From Komagataeibacter sp. FNDCR2 (GTDB lineage Bacteria; Pseudomonadota; Alphaproteobacteria; Acetobacterales; Acetobacteraceae), in the NCBI RefSeq assembly GCF_021295395.1, contig NZ_JAIWOU010000001.1:1181001-1245000 (forward strand): 64,000 nucleotides of DNA. The letters are read 5' to 3'. Shown in pieces: positions 8,565 through 17,586 of the stretch. The notes below the pieces were generated by a model. It was given only the letters and a program-made list of their open reading frames with translations. It did no database searches and was not told where the DNA came from. Each line of letters begins with the position of its first letter. Within the stretch, counting starts at the first letter, position 1. The translations under genes were made by a program, and so were the position numbers.

Positions 8565-9563
8565 TTGCCTTTTCCCCGATCCCTCCTCTCACGCCTGTCC
8601 GGCAGCGCGCGGCGGGTCGCGGGCCGGGCGGCGTCCGCGCCGGATGTGGCGCAGACCGCCTTCCTGCCCCGCAACGCGGTGGCCGCGACGGCGCTGGCGG
8701 ATTCACTGGCCAGCAGGCTGCCCGCGCTGGTCGCCACCGCGCGCCGGATCGCGGAAAACATGGGACAGGGCACCCACCCCCGCCGCAAGGCCGGACAGGG
8801 TGACGAATTCTGGCAATACCGCCCCGCTGGCGCGGGCGAACCGGCCAGCCAGATCGACTGGCGACAATCCGCGCGGGGGGACCGCGCCTTCGTGCGGGAG
8901 CGGGAGGCGCAGACCCCCCACACCATCTGCATCTGGTGCGATAACAGCGCCTCCATGCGCTGGCATTCAGAGGAAAGCCTGCCGCTGAAGGCCGAACGCG
9001 CCTTCCTGCTTGCGCTGGCCTGCGCCGCGATGCTGTTGCGCCAGGGCGAGCATGTCCGGCTGCTCATGACCGATGGCGCGCCACCGCTGCGGCTGTACGG
9101 CCACCGCGCGCTGGAGCAGATGGCCCACAGCCTGATCGCCGCCCTGCGCGCGACCTCCGATACGCCCGGCCTGCCTCAGCCCGCCCCCATCCCCGCCCGC
9201 AGCCGCGTGCTGCTGTTTGGCGACGGGCTTTATGCACCGGGCGAACTGGCCGCTTTCCTGCGCGCGCTCACCGCCCGGCAGGCCACCTGCGTACTGGTGG
9301 AAACCGTGGACCCGGCGGAAACACGCCTGCCCTATGAGGGGCATGTACGCTTCACCGGGCTGGAGAACGAAGCGCCGCTGCTCCTGACCGGAAGCGCCGG
9401 ATTGCGGCAAGATTATACCGCGATCTGGAAGCGCCATCAGGACGAACTGCGCGCCCTGTGCCAGGCGGCGGGAAGCCCGCCGGTGCTGCATATGACCGAC
9501 CAGCCCCCACAAAGCGCCCTGCTGGCGCTGCACGCCCTGCCGGGCATGGGGGGCAGGCCATGA
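8565..9563 (+). CDS. DUF58 domain protein of the MoxR operon
   Basis: Protein of 332 residues from a TTG start two bases after the moxR stop. A GTG at 8646 is an alternative that would remove 27 residues of low-complexity N terminus. The DUF58 core motif DEFWQYRPAGAGEPASQIDWRQSAR is clear and is followed by a VWA-like fold with CIWCDNSASMRW, a degenerate D-x-S-x-S metal site. DUF58 proteins are the usual MoxR partners. It overlaps the next gene by four bases (ATGA at 9560). Confidence 0.88.
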   Translation: MPFPRSLLSRLSGSARRVAGRAASAPDVAQTAFLPRNAVAATALADSLASRLPALVATARRIAENMGQGTHPRRKAGQGDEFWQYRPAGAGEPASQIDWRQSARGDRAFVREREAQTPHTICIWCDNSASMRWHSEESLPLKAERAFLLALACAAMLLRQGEHVRLLMTDGAPPLRLYGHRALEQMAHSLIAALRATSDTPGLPQPAPIPARSRVLLFGDGLYAPGELAAFLRALTARQATCVLVETVDPAETRLPYEGHVRFTGLENEAPLLLTGSAGLRQDYTAIWKRHQDELRALCQAAGSPPVLHMTDQPPQSALLALHALPGMGGRP

Positions 9564-12292
9564 TCCTGCTTGCGCCATGGATGCTGCTGGGGCTGCTGGC
9601 CCTGCCCGTGGTATGGTGGCTGCTGCATGCGCTGCCGCCCGCCCCGCGCGCGCAATCCTTTCCGCCCGTCACGCTGCTGGCCACCCTTGACACGCCACCG
9701 CCGGATGCGACCTCCGCCCCGCTATGGCGGCTGCTGTTGCGCTGCCTTGCGGTGCTGCTGCTGGTCCTGGGGCTGGCGCAGCCCATCTTTCCGCGCGGGC
9801 AGGCGGGCATGGCGGATGCCGACTGCCTGATCGTGCTGGATAATGGCTGGGCCGCCGCCGCCACGTGGCCTCAGCGCCTGCGCGCGCTGGACAGCGTGCT
9901 CGATCACCTTTCACGCGGGGGGCATACCGCCCGGCTGCTGCTGACAGCCCGCAATGACGCGCTGGATACCATTGCGGTCCAGCCCGCGCGGCAGGCAGGC
10001 ATGCTGCGGGGCGTCATCGATCCCATGCTGCCACGCCCCTGGCCCGTGGACCGTGCGGCGGCGGGCCGCGCGCTGGCGCAACTGGCCGGGCAGAACTGGC
10101 ACGGTCCCGTCATCTACATTGCCGACGGGCTGGCCACTCCCGCCGATGCCGCCTTTGACGCGGCACTGGCAAAAATCGGCCCCGTGCATGAAATGCTCCT
10201 GCCGGACGCGAACATTACCCTCCTCTCCCCCACCCCGGCGGGAGAGGGTGGGCTTGCCACCCGCCTGCGCGCGGTGCCACGCGCCGTTCCGCGTACATGG
10301 CAGCTACGCCTTGAAACCCCGACCGGCGGCACGCTGGGCCTGCTGCCGCTGGCCCTGCCCGCCGGTGCGGACCATGTGGATGTCACGCCCGACCTGCCGG
10401 CGGAGCTGCGCAACAAGGTCGATCACCTGTCGCTGGACGGTGTGGCCGGTCCCGCCGGCCTGCGGCTTCTTGATGAGCGTGAGCGCCAGCGCCCGGTGGG
10501 GCTGATTGCCGGGTCCACATCCGATACGCCGCTCATGGGCAGCCTGTTCTATCTGCGCCGCGCACTCCAGCCCACCGCCGAACTGCGTGAGGGGGATCTG
10601 GACACGCTGCTTTCCCGCCCGCTTTCGGTCATCATCGCCCCTGATGGCACGCTGGGCAGCCCTGACAGCCGCAAGAAGGTCGAGGCATGGATACGCGCGG
10701 GCGGCACGCTGATCCGCTTTGCGGGCCCCCTGCTCATTCAGGGGCCCGAAAAGAGTGTCGGCCAGGATCATGCCCCCGCCGATGCGCTCCTGCCTGTCCC
10801 GCTCATGGGGGGGGAGCGCGTGCTGGGGGGCGCCATGTCATGGAGCCGGCCGGAACGTCTGGCGGCCTTCCCGGCGGCCTCGCCGTTTCATGACCTTGAT
10901 GTTCCCGCCGATGTCACTGTCTCACGGCAGGTGCTGGCGCAGCCTTCCACGGATCTGGAGGCGCATAGCTGGGCGCGGCTGACCGATGGCACGCCGCTCG
11001 TCACCCATGCCGCACTGGGCCGGGGGCAGGTCGTCCTGTTTCATGTCACCAGCACGGCGGAATGGTCGAACCTGCCGCTTTCGGGGCTGTTCGTGGGCAT
11101 GTTGCAGCATCTGATCGACCAGGCATCGGGGATCGACACACCCGCGGGGACTACGTTGCTGGCCCCCTACATGGTGCTGGACGGGGATGGGACGCTGGTC
11201 TCCCCCCCCGCCGGGGCGCAGGCGCTGCGGGCCGACGCCTTTGGCCTGACCGCGCCCTCCGCCGAGCATCCGCCGGGACTGTACGGGCCACGCAACAGCC
11301 GCCGCGCGCTCAATCCGGGCGATGATCCCGCCCCGCTCGCCCCGCAGGCCACCATGGGCACGGTGTCGGATCTGGGCGGTCAGGTGGGCGATATCACCAT
11401 CGGGCCGCTGCTCATGGTGCTTTCGGCCCTGCTGCTGCTGGTGGATGGCGTGGTGACGGTTCTCCAGCGCGGACGGAAATGGGCGCGCCGCCTGGCCGTC
11501 GGGCTGGTCGTATGCGCCTGCGCCCCGCATGGCCCGGCCCATGCGGCGGAACTGCCCGCCGACGTACCCGCCGCGGCCCTTGAAACCCGGCTGGCCTATA
11601 TCGACACCGGCCATGCCGAAACCGACACCGTATCGCGCGAGGGGCTTCAGGGCCTGTCCGATTATGTCAACGCCCGGACATCCGCCGTGCTGGGCCACCC
11701 CGATGGCGTGGTGCCGGAGCGTGACGACCTGTCCTATTACCCGCTCATCTACTGGCCGGTCACGGCCGACGCCACGACCAGCCCCGCCCGCACGGCGGCG
11801 CTGAACACCTACATGCGCCATGGCGGCATCCTGCTGATCGACACGCAGGGGCAGGATCCCGCCACCGCGCCGGACACGGCCGATGGCTATACCGGCTCGG
11901 CCCCCGGCACGGCGGCGGCCCTGCGGCGGATGACGGCCGGGCTGGACATCCCGCCCCTGGCGCGGCTCGACAATCATCATGTGCTGGCCCATACCTTCTA
12001 CCTGCTGCATGACTTTCCCGGCCGGTACGACGGCATGCCGGTATGGGTGGCGCAGGAAAGCGACAGCACGAACGATGGCGTCAGCCCCGTCATTATCGGC
12101 AGCAATGACTGGGCCCATGCCTGGGCCGTGGACGGTAGCGGCAATACCCCTTACGCCCCGGTGCCCGATGGCGCGGAGCAGCGGGTCACGGCCTACCGTT
12201 TCGGGGTCAACGCCGTCATTTACGCACTGACGGGTAACTACAAGGCGGATCAGGTGCATGTGCCCGCCCTGCTGAAACGGCTGGGGGAGTGA
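9560..12292 (+). CDS. BatA-N-terminal / DUF4159 membrane protein
   Basis: Membrane protein of 910 residues. The ATG at 9560 overlaps the DUF58 stop and begins the characteristic BatA N terminus (ILLAPWMLLGLLALPVVWWL), then a second helix at LLLRCLAVLLLVLGLAQPIF. A large periplasmic or soluble region follows, then two hydrophobic segments (GPLLMVLSALLLLVDGVVTVL and LAVGLVVCACAP) and a C-terminal DUF4159 domain (about 675-910, LAYIDTGHAETDTVSREGL and GGILLIDTQGQD). An in-frame upstream ATG at 9458 lies inside DUF58 and is rejected. Bat proteins are linked to aerotolerance in Bacteroides; the role here is unknown. Confidence 0.88.
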   Translation: MILLAPWMLLGLLALPVVWWLLHALPPAPRAQSFPPVTLLATLDTPPPDATSAPLWRLLLRCLAVLLLVLGLAQPIFPRGQAGMADADCLIVLDNGWAAAATWPQRLRALDSVLDHLSRGGHTARLLLTARNDALDTIAVQPARQAGMLRGVIDPMLPRPWPVDRAAAGRALAQLAGQNWHGPVIYIADGLATPADAAFDAALAKIGPVHEMLLPDANITLLSPTPAGEGGLATRLRAVPRAVPRTWQLRLETPTGGTLGLLPLALPAGADHVDVTPDLPAELRNKVDHLSLDGVAGPAGLRLLDERERQRPVGLIAGSTSDTPLMGSLFYLRRALQPTAELREGDLDTLLSRPLSVIIAPDGTLGSPDSRKKVEAWIRAGGTLIRFAGPLLIQGPEKSVGQDHAPADALLPVPLMGGERVLGGAMSWSRPERLAAFPAASPFHDLDVPADVTVSRQVLAQPSTDLEAHSWARLTDGTPLVTHAALGRGQVVLFHVTSTAEWSNLPLSGLFVGMLQHLIDQASGIDTPAGTTLLAPYMVLDGDGTLVSPPAGAQALRADAFGLTAPSAEHPPGLYGPRNSRRALNPGDDPAPLAPQATMGTVSDLGGQVGDITIGPLLMVLSALLLLVDGVVTVLQRGRKWARRLAVGLVVCACAPHGPAHAAELPADVPAAALETRLAYIDTGHAETDTVSREGLQGLSDYVNARTSAVLGHPDGVVPERDDLSYYPLIYWPVTADATTSPARTAALNTYMRHGGILLIDTQGQDPATAPDTADGYTGSAPGTAAALRRMTAGLDIPPLARLDNHHVLAHTFYLLHDFPGRYDGMPVWVAQESDSTNDGVSPVIIGSNDWAHAWAVDGSGNTPYAPVPDGAEQRVTAYRFGVNAVIYALTGNYKADQVHVPALLKRLGE
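10222..10247. repeat. REP-like palindrome inside a coding sequence
   Basis: Arms CCTCTCCC (10222-10229) and GGGAGAGG (10240-10247) around a C-rich 10-base loop. The form resembles the CCCTCTCCC...GGGAGAGGG palindromes scattered between genes of many GC-rich bacteria. Here it lies in frame within the DUF4159 gene and encodes a Pro/Gly-rich linker (LLSPTPAGEGG). Confidence 0.4.
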
Positions 12293-14433
12293 TGGACATG
12301 CCCGACCTGTCACGCCACATGATGGCATTCAGCCCCCTCGTGCCCGTCTGGTGCCTTTACCTGCTGCTGGCCGCGGCCCTCCTGCTGGCGGTGCTTGGCC
12401 TGCTGCGCCGGGTGCGCGGCGGCATCTGGCGGCTGCTTGCGCTCATGGCGGTTACCGCATGGCTCCTGAACCCCCAGCGCATTACCGAAACATGGCGCCC
12501 CCTGCCCCAGACCGCGCTGATCGTGGTGGACCAGTCAGCCTCCATGTCCGAACGCGACCGGGCCGACATGGCCCGCAACGCGGCCGAGCGCGTGCAGGCG
12601 GAAATGGACCGCGTGCCGGGGCTGGTGCCCCGCATCGTGACCCTGCGCGAGGCCCATCATGGCGGCACGCGGCTGTTCGAGGCGCTCCAGCAGGCGGCGG
12701 CGGACATTCCGCCATCCCGCCTCGCGGGGGCGGTCATGATTACGGATGGCGAGGACCATGACGTCCCGGCCAGCGTGCCCGACATGCTCAACCCCGATGA
12801 CGGGCACGGCCATCGCACCGCCCTGCCGCTGCATGTGCTGCTGACCGGCCGGGGGGAGGAAACCGACCGCCACCTGCGCGTGCTCCAGGCCCCGCCATTT
12901 GCCATCGTGGGCAAGGACGTGACCATCCGCGTGGAGATTGACGACCAGGGCGCGCCCCCCACCCCCGGCGCGACCACGCAGCTTACGCTTACGCAGGGAG
13001 ATGGCGCCAGTTTCTCCCGCCCCGTCCGGATCGGCCAGCCGCAGGACATCACCCTGCCCGTCACCCATCCGGGTGAAATGCTGGTGGGCCTTTCCGCCCC
13101 GGAACTGCCGGGGGAAGTCTCGACGCGCAACAACCATGACGTCATCCGCATCAACGGCGTGCGCGACCGGCTGCGCGTCCTGCTGGTGTCCGGCACGCCG
13201 AACCAGGGCGAGCGCGTGTGGCGGCGGCTGCTGAAGGCCGACCCATCGGTCGATCTGGTACATTTCACCATCCTGCGGCCACCCGACCGCGATGACGGCA
13301 CGCCGCTGTCCGATCTCGCGCTGATCGCCTTTCCGGTGAATGAACTGTTCCAGCAGAAGATCGGCCAGTTCGACCTCATCATTCTGGACGGGTTCGAGAA
13401 CCGTGGCATCCTGCCTGAATCCTATCTGCGCAACATCGTCAACCATATCCGCGCGGGCGGCGGGCTGCTGCTGATCGGCGGGCCGGAATTCCTCACCCCC
13501 GGCTCGCTTCAGGATACGGCGCTGTCCGATGTTCTGCCCGCCCATGTCGCAACGGACGGGGGCATGGCCGTGCGCCGCTTCCGGCCTGACCTGACCGAGA
13601 CCGGCCAGCGCCACCCCGTGACCTCCGGCCTGCCCGGCGCACCCGAACATGCGGGTGCGACGCCGGGATGGGGCCCGTGGTACCGCAGCCTGCGCACGGA
13701 CGCCGTACGCGGCGAGGTGCTGATGACCGGACCGGACCACCAGCCCCTGCTGGTGCTTGACCATGCGGAAAAGGGGCGCGTCGCCTTCCTGCTGTCAGAT
13801 CAGGCATGGCTGTGGTCGCATGGCGAAGGCGGCGGCGGCCCGCAGTCCGAACTGCTGCGGCGCATCTCGCACTGGCTGATGAAGGAGCCGGAACTGGAGG
13901 AAAACCAGCTTGAGGCCACCATCTCGGCCGGGCAGATGACGATCACCCGCCGCGCCATCACCGCCGGGCCGCCGCCGGTGATGCATGTGATCGCGCCCGA
14001 TGGCACGACGCAGTCGGTCACGCTGGAGCCCGCGGGCAATACCGGCCTGACCCGCGCCCGCCTGCCCGCGCGGCAGGACGGGATATGGACCGTGCGCGAT
14101 GACGCGGGCCATGAAGCCTTTGCCGCCCCCCGCGCGGAAGACCCGGTCGAATCCGCCGACCTGCGGGCGACCGCCTCCGTGCTTGCCCCGATCGTGGCCG
14201 CCACGGGCGGCGGCATGCACTGGCTGGGCGATGACGCCCGGCATCCCTCCCTGCCGCAGTTCGTGGTGGACAGCGGCGGGCATGCCTCCTCCGCCACGCG
14301 GTTCGCCTTTCCCGCGCGCGGCGCGCACAGCGTATCGGGCCAGCAGGCGCGCACGCTGCTGCCCGCGTGGGGCGTGGGGCTGTTCGTGATCCTCATGCTG
14401 CTTGTGGCATGGTGGCGGGAAAGCCGTTCATGA
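12292..14433 (+). CDS. VWA / glutamine amidotransferase-like membrane protein
   Basis: Membrane protein of 713 residues, last gene of the MoxR operon. Two N-terminal helices (YLLLAAALLLAVLGLL and LLALMAVTAWLL) precede a von Willebrand A-like domain with metal site VVDQSASMS. A class-I glutamine-amidotransferase-like fold follows (LIILDGFENRG, AGGGLLLIGGPEF) but lacks an evident nucleophile Cys. It ends in one helix (GVGLFVILMLLVAWW) and a short basic tail. The start is ATG 12292, overlapping the upstream TGA; GTG 12289 and ATG 12298 are alternatives, the last best spaced from GGGGGAG. It is likely a membrane partner of the MoxR ATPase. Confidence 0.84.
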   Translation: MDMPDLSRHMMAFSPLVPVWCLYLLLAAALLLAVLGLLRRVRGGIWRLLALMAVTAWLLNPQRITETWRPLPQTALIVVDQSASMSERDRADMARNAAERVQAEMDRVPGLVPRIVTLREAHHGGTRLFEALQQAAADIPPSRLAGAVMITDGEDHDVPASVPDMLNPDDGHGHRTALPLHVLLTGRGEETDRHLRVLQAPPFAIVGKDVTIRVEIDDQGAPPTPGATTQLTLTQGDGASFSRPVRIGQPQDITLPVTHPGEMLVGLSAPELPGEVSTRNNHDVIRINGVRDRLRVLLVSGTPNQGERVWRRLLKADPSVDLVHFTILRPPDRDDGTPLSDLALIAFPVNELFQQKIGQFDLIILDGFENRGILPESYLRNIVNHIRAGGGLLLIGGPEFLTPGSLQDTALSDVLPAHVATDGGMAVRRFRPDLTETGQRHPVTSGLPGAPEHAGATPGWGPWYRSLRTDAVRGEVLMTGPDHQPLLVLDHAEKGRVAFLLSDQAWLWSHGEGGGGPQSELLRRISHWLMKEPELEENQLEATISAGQMTITRRAITAGPPPVMHVIAPDGTTQSVTLEPAGNTGLTRARLPARQDGIWTVRDDAGHEAFAAPRAEDPVESADLRATASVLAPIVAATGGGMHWLGDDARHPSLPQFVVDSGGHASSATRFAFPARGAHSVSGQQARTLLPAWGVGLFVILMLLVAWWRESRS

Positions 14434-14439
14434 CGCGGG

Positions 14440-14482
14440 GATGATTAGATATCGCATCCGCCGCCATTTTGCGCTAATCATC
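14440..14482. promoter_or_regulatory. Inverted repeat between MoxR operon and ankyrin gene
   Basis: Perfect 9-base arms GATGATTAG (14440-14448) and CTAATCATC (14474-14482) with a 25-base spacer, starting six bases after the upstream stop codon. No T-tract follows, so it is not a classical Rho-independent terminator. An operator for the ankyrin gene or an mRNA 3'-end stabiliser are the options. Confidence 0.4.
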
Positions 14483-14548
14483 AGGCCAGTCTGGCAGCGT
14501 GGCGGTTGTCGCGCGCGGCGGGCCGAACGTTCACTCTCGGGACAGGAC

Positions 14549-15145
14549 ATGATTTCCAGATCCGGTATATATCTTCTTGTCACCGCCCTGTTCGCGGGTG
14601 TGCCCACCGTGTGCGTGCCCTTCCAGATGGCCCAGGCGCAGGAAGCCGAAGATGGCGAGGCGGAAGCCGAGGCCGCTGACGCCGCCAAGAAAGCCGAGGC
14701 CCGCCGCGCGGCGAAGGCAGCCGCCCCGCCCGCCGCCCTGCCCGGTGCTGAATCGCGCGAAGAAGAACACGGCCACGCCAATACCGACATGAACCCGACG
14801 GACGCGCTGTTCGACGCCATCAACCGTGGCAGTCTCGGCGCGGCGAAGGAAGCCCTGAACCGGGGCGCGGACATGACCGGCCATAACGTGCTGGGCCAGT
14901 CGCCGCTGGATATGGCGATCGACCTGAACCGCAACGACATCACCTTCCTGCTGCTGTCCATGCGCACGTTTTCTGATTCGGATCCGCATTTCGCCTCCAA
15001 CAGCCTGGAGGAAGGGGGCGATGACATGCCGCCGCTCACCATGCCCCGGCACGGCTCGACCAACGCTTCCATCGACCGGCGCTACGATGCCTCGGGCGGG
15101 CATGCCGAACCCTCCATCGGGTTTCTGGGCTTCGGCGGCAGCTAG
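14549..15145 (+). CDS. Secreted ankyrin-repeat protein
   Basis: Protein of 198 residues from ATG 14549, which has AGGA four bases upstream and begins a signal peptide (SRSGIYLLVTALFAGV) with predicted cleavage after AQA30. An Ala/Glu/Lys-rich linker (31-75) follows, then about two ankyrin units (84-140, NPTDALFDAINRGSLGAAKEA and LGQSPLDMAIDLNRNDI) and a low-complexity tail ending in GFLGFGGS. Ankyrins bind proteins; the partner is unknown and probably periplasmic. It may belong to the MoxR operon 115 bases upstream. Its stop shares a CTAG with the stop of the methylase gene on the other strand. Confidence 0.83.
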   Translation: MISRSGIYLLVTALFAGVPTVCVPFQMAQAQEAEDGEAEAEAADAAKKAEARRAAKAAAPPAALPGAESREEEHGHANTDMNPTDALFDAINRGSLGAAKEALNRGADMTGHNVLGQSPLDMAIDLNRNDITFLLLSMRTFSDSDPHFASNSLEEGGDDMPPLTMPRHGSTNASIDRRYDASGGHAEPSIGFLGFGGS

Positions 15146-16429
15146 TCCGGCTGTGGGGCCGGGGGGTTCAGGCCGGCCTCGATGGTGGTGATTTCGTGCA
15201 TGATTTCATCCACCCCCCGCGTGGCGGCGCGCCGGGTGTTGGTAAGCAGGATGAATTCGACCGTCATCGGACGGGGGGAATAACGCTGGCTGCTGACGCG
15301 ATAGCGCTTGTAGCCACGCGTAAAGACCCTTACGTCGCCCCGCTCACAATTGGTGCGGATCATGTCCGCAAGCGGAATGAAGCCGTCCGTGCTGTAGCTG
15401 GTCGCGATCCAGCATGTGGGAAGCAGGGATAGCAGGCTGCGGTATGCCGCCAGCGCCTGCCTGCGGTAATTGTAGGGGCTGCGGCGCTGCGTGCGCCAGT
15501 CCTGCCTTATGGCCGCCTTGTCCCGCCCGGTAATCTTGGGGGGCGAGTTCCGGCCCGTCCCACAGGGCGATCGTGTTGAGTACGTGGTAGTTCGCGCCAT
15601 ATGGATGCTGGTTATAGGGGGGGTCGACATAGGCGATGGCGGCCTCCCCCACATAATCCGTCAGCTTCGCGGCCAGTTCCTGTGCATCCATGCGCAGGAC
15701 GGGGTTGTCGCGCCCGTTATCGAGGAAGCAGGCCGGGCGCAGGCTCAGTTCAGCCGCGATACGGTAAAGCGCGGTGCCTGTCCGGCCACCCCAGCCCCGA
15801 TGGAATCCCTTGAACAGGCCGCTGGTGTTGCTGTTGTAGCTGGCGCTGTACAATAACGGGGCCAGCAGGCAGGCTTTCCGCCCCGCATCGAGCAGGCCGT
15901 CATGTTCCCATTGCGCGATCCGGTCGCGGATGGCGTCGATGCGCATGCCGTTCTTGCGCATGTAGAACATGCGGTCGCGCGCCGTGTCGTAATGCACATC
16001 GTCATCAGGGCAGAGATGCCGCGTCACCCACCCCGCCACGGGCGGCAGGGCATTGAGTTCGGCAATAACCTGCCCATAACCGCGTCCGCCATGGAAAACC
16101 GGGGCGGACTGCATGCCCACATGGCAGCGGTTCAGCACTTCGCTATAGGGTTCCCAGTCATTGGACACCACGCGGAAGCCAAGGCTCTTGGCCAAGCGGG
16201 AGACGACACCCGTGCCGGCGAACAGATCCACGAAATCGGTCCGGTGCGGCACCGCGCCCGTCGCCGCGATGGCCTGCGCGATCAGGCCCAGCAGTTTGCG
16301 CTTGTTACCGATATAGGGGATGAGCTGGCTGAACAGATAGTCATCCGTCACCACGGCGGAATGCCGCGCGGCATTCCATTGCGTTGCGGGCATTTCGTAC
16401 GGTCCGGCGGTTTCAGCCAGTCGCTTCAT
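15142..16429 (-). pseudogene. D12-class DNA adenine methylase, frameshifted
   Basis: N6-adenine methyltransferase of the D12/Dam class split over two frames. Frame 1 from ATG 16429 carries GNKRKLL (41-47), the SAM motif DLFAGTG (68-74) and catalytic DPPY (269-272), through ALWDGPELAP. Frame 2 then continues the family sequence (RRSPYNYRRQALAAYRSLL, TSYSTDGFIPLADMI, YKRYRVSSQRYS) to 15142. The switch falls in a C6 run on the coding strand (15538-15543); removing one C restores 428 codons. As read, the product ends in about 65 unrelated residues and loses the C-terminal motifs. Causes may be mutation, slipped-strand variation or a sequencing error. Its start lies 47 bases after the ccrM stop. 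Confidence 0.82.
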
Positions 16430-16475
16430 GCTGTCAGCCCCACCGGCCCCTTTTCCATGAGCCGCGATTACGCCA

Positions 16476-17579
16476 TCAGGATGCGACGGCTGACTGCTCC
16501 GCCCGGATCTCGCCGCGCAGTTCGTCAAGCTGCACCATCGCGCCCCCGCGCTCGAAATACCAGAACGTCCACCCATTGCACGATGGCGCATTGGTCAATG
16601 TCGCGCCCATCTTGTGAATGGAGCCCCGGTTGCGCCCGCTGACCAGCGTGCCATCGGGCGAAACGGTGGCGCGCACGCGCTTCTGCCGGTCCATGAGCAC
16701 CGTGCCCGCGGGCACCATCCCGCGTTCGACCAGCAGGCCAAAGGGCACGCGCGGGCTTTCACGCCGGGCCGGGGTGGTCAGCACGCTGTCCAGCGGCACG
16801 GGCTTTTCGCGCCGGGCGCGGCCGATCGCGGCCTCGGCATAGTCCGGGTGGCGCTCGATCCCGATAAAGCGCCGCCGCAGCCTGCGCGCCATGGCGGTGG
16901 TGGTGCCGGTGCCGGTAAAGGGATCCAGCACCACGTCATCCACATTGGTCGAGGCGACAAGCACGCGGTGCAGCAGGCTTTCGGGCTTCTGGGTCGGGTG
17001 CAGCTTCAGCCCATGCTCGTTACGCAGCCGTTCGCCGCCGGTGCATAGCGGCAGGTACCAGTCGGAGCGCATCTGCACGTCGTCATTGAGCGCCTTCATC
17101 GCCTGGTAATTGAAGCGGTAGCGGCTGTCCGGCCCACGCGCGGCCCAGATCAGCGTCTCATGCGCATTGGTAAACCGGCGGCCCCGGAAATTGGGCATCG
17201 GGTTGGATTTGCGCCAGATGACATCATTGAGGATCCAGAACCCCAGGTCCTGAAGGATCGCGCCGATACGGAAAATGTTATGGTAGGATCCGATCACCCA
17301 TATCGTGCCGTCCTTGCGCAGCACGCGCCGGGCCTCGGTCAGCCAGGCGCGGGTGAAGGCGTCATACGCCTTGAGATCGGCGAACTTGTCCCAGTCGTCA
17401 TCCACGCCGTCGACCACGCTGTCATCGGGGCGGCGCAGTTCGCCCCTGAGCTGAAGGTTATAGGGCGGATCGGCGAACACGCAGTCGATCGAGGCGGCGG
17501 GGAGCGTGCGCATCATCTCCACGCAGTCCCCCCGCAGCACCTGGTCCAGAGGCAATTCCATCATAACCGCACCGCTCAT
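16476..17579 (-). CDS. ccrM: Cell-cycle DNA adenine methylase CcrM (GANTC)
   Basis: Beta-class N6-adenine methyltransferase of 367 residues. DPPY is at 37-40, WRKSNPMPNFRGRRF lies mid-protein, and the SAM motif is DPFTGTGTTTAMAR. The CcrM-specific C-terminal domain (SIHKMGATLTNAPSCNGWTFW) distinguishes it from restriction-system HinfI-like enzymes. In Caulobacter, CcrM methylates GANTC after replication and sets cell-cycle gene timing. The start is ATG 17579, eight bases after the rnhB stop. Reading further upstream would run into rnhB and add 58 residues with no family similarity. Two inverted repeats bearing GANTC sites lie in the operon leader. Confidence 0.95.
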   Translation of the reverse strand: MSGAVMMELPLDQVLRGDCVEMMRTLPAASIDCVFADPPYNLQLRGELRRPDDSVVDGVDDDWDKFADLKAYDAFTRAWLTEARRVLRKDGTIWVIGSYHNIFRIGAILQDLGFWILNDVIWRKSNPMPNFRGRRFTNAHETLIWAARGPDSRYRFNYQAMKALNDDVQMRSDWYLPLCTGGERLRNEHGLKLHPTQKPESLLHRVLVASTNVDDVVLDPFTGTGTTTAMARRLRRRFIGIERHPDYAEAAIGRARREKPVPLDSVLTTPARRESPRVPFGLLVERGMVPAGTVLMDRQKRVRATVSPDGTLVSGRNRGSIHKMGATLTNAPSCNGWTFWYFERGGAMVQLDELRGEIRAEQSAVAS

Positions 17580-17586
17580 GATCTGT

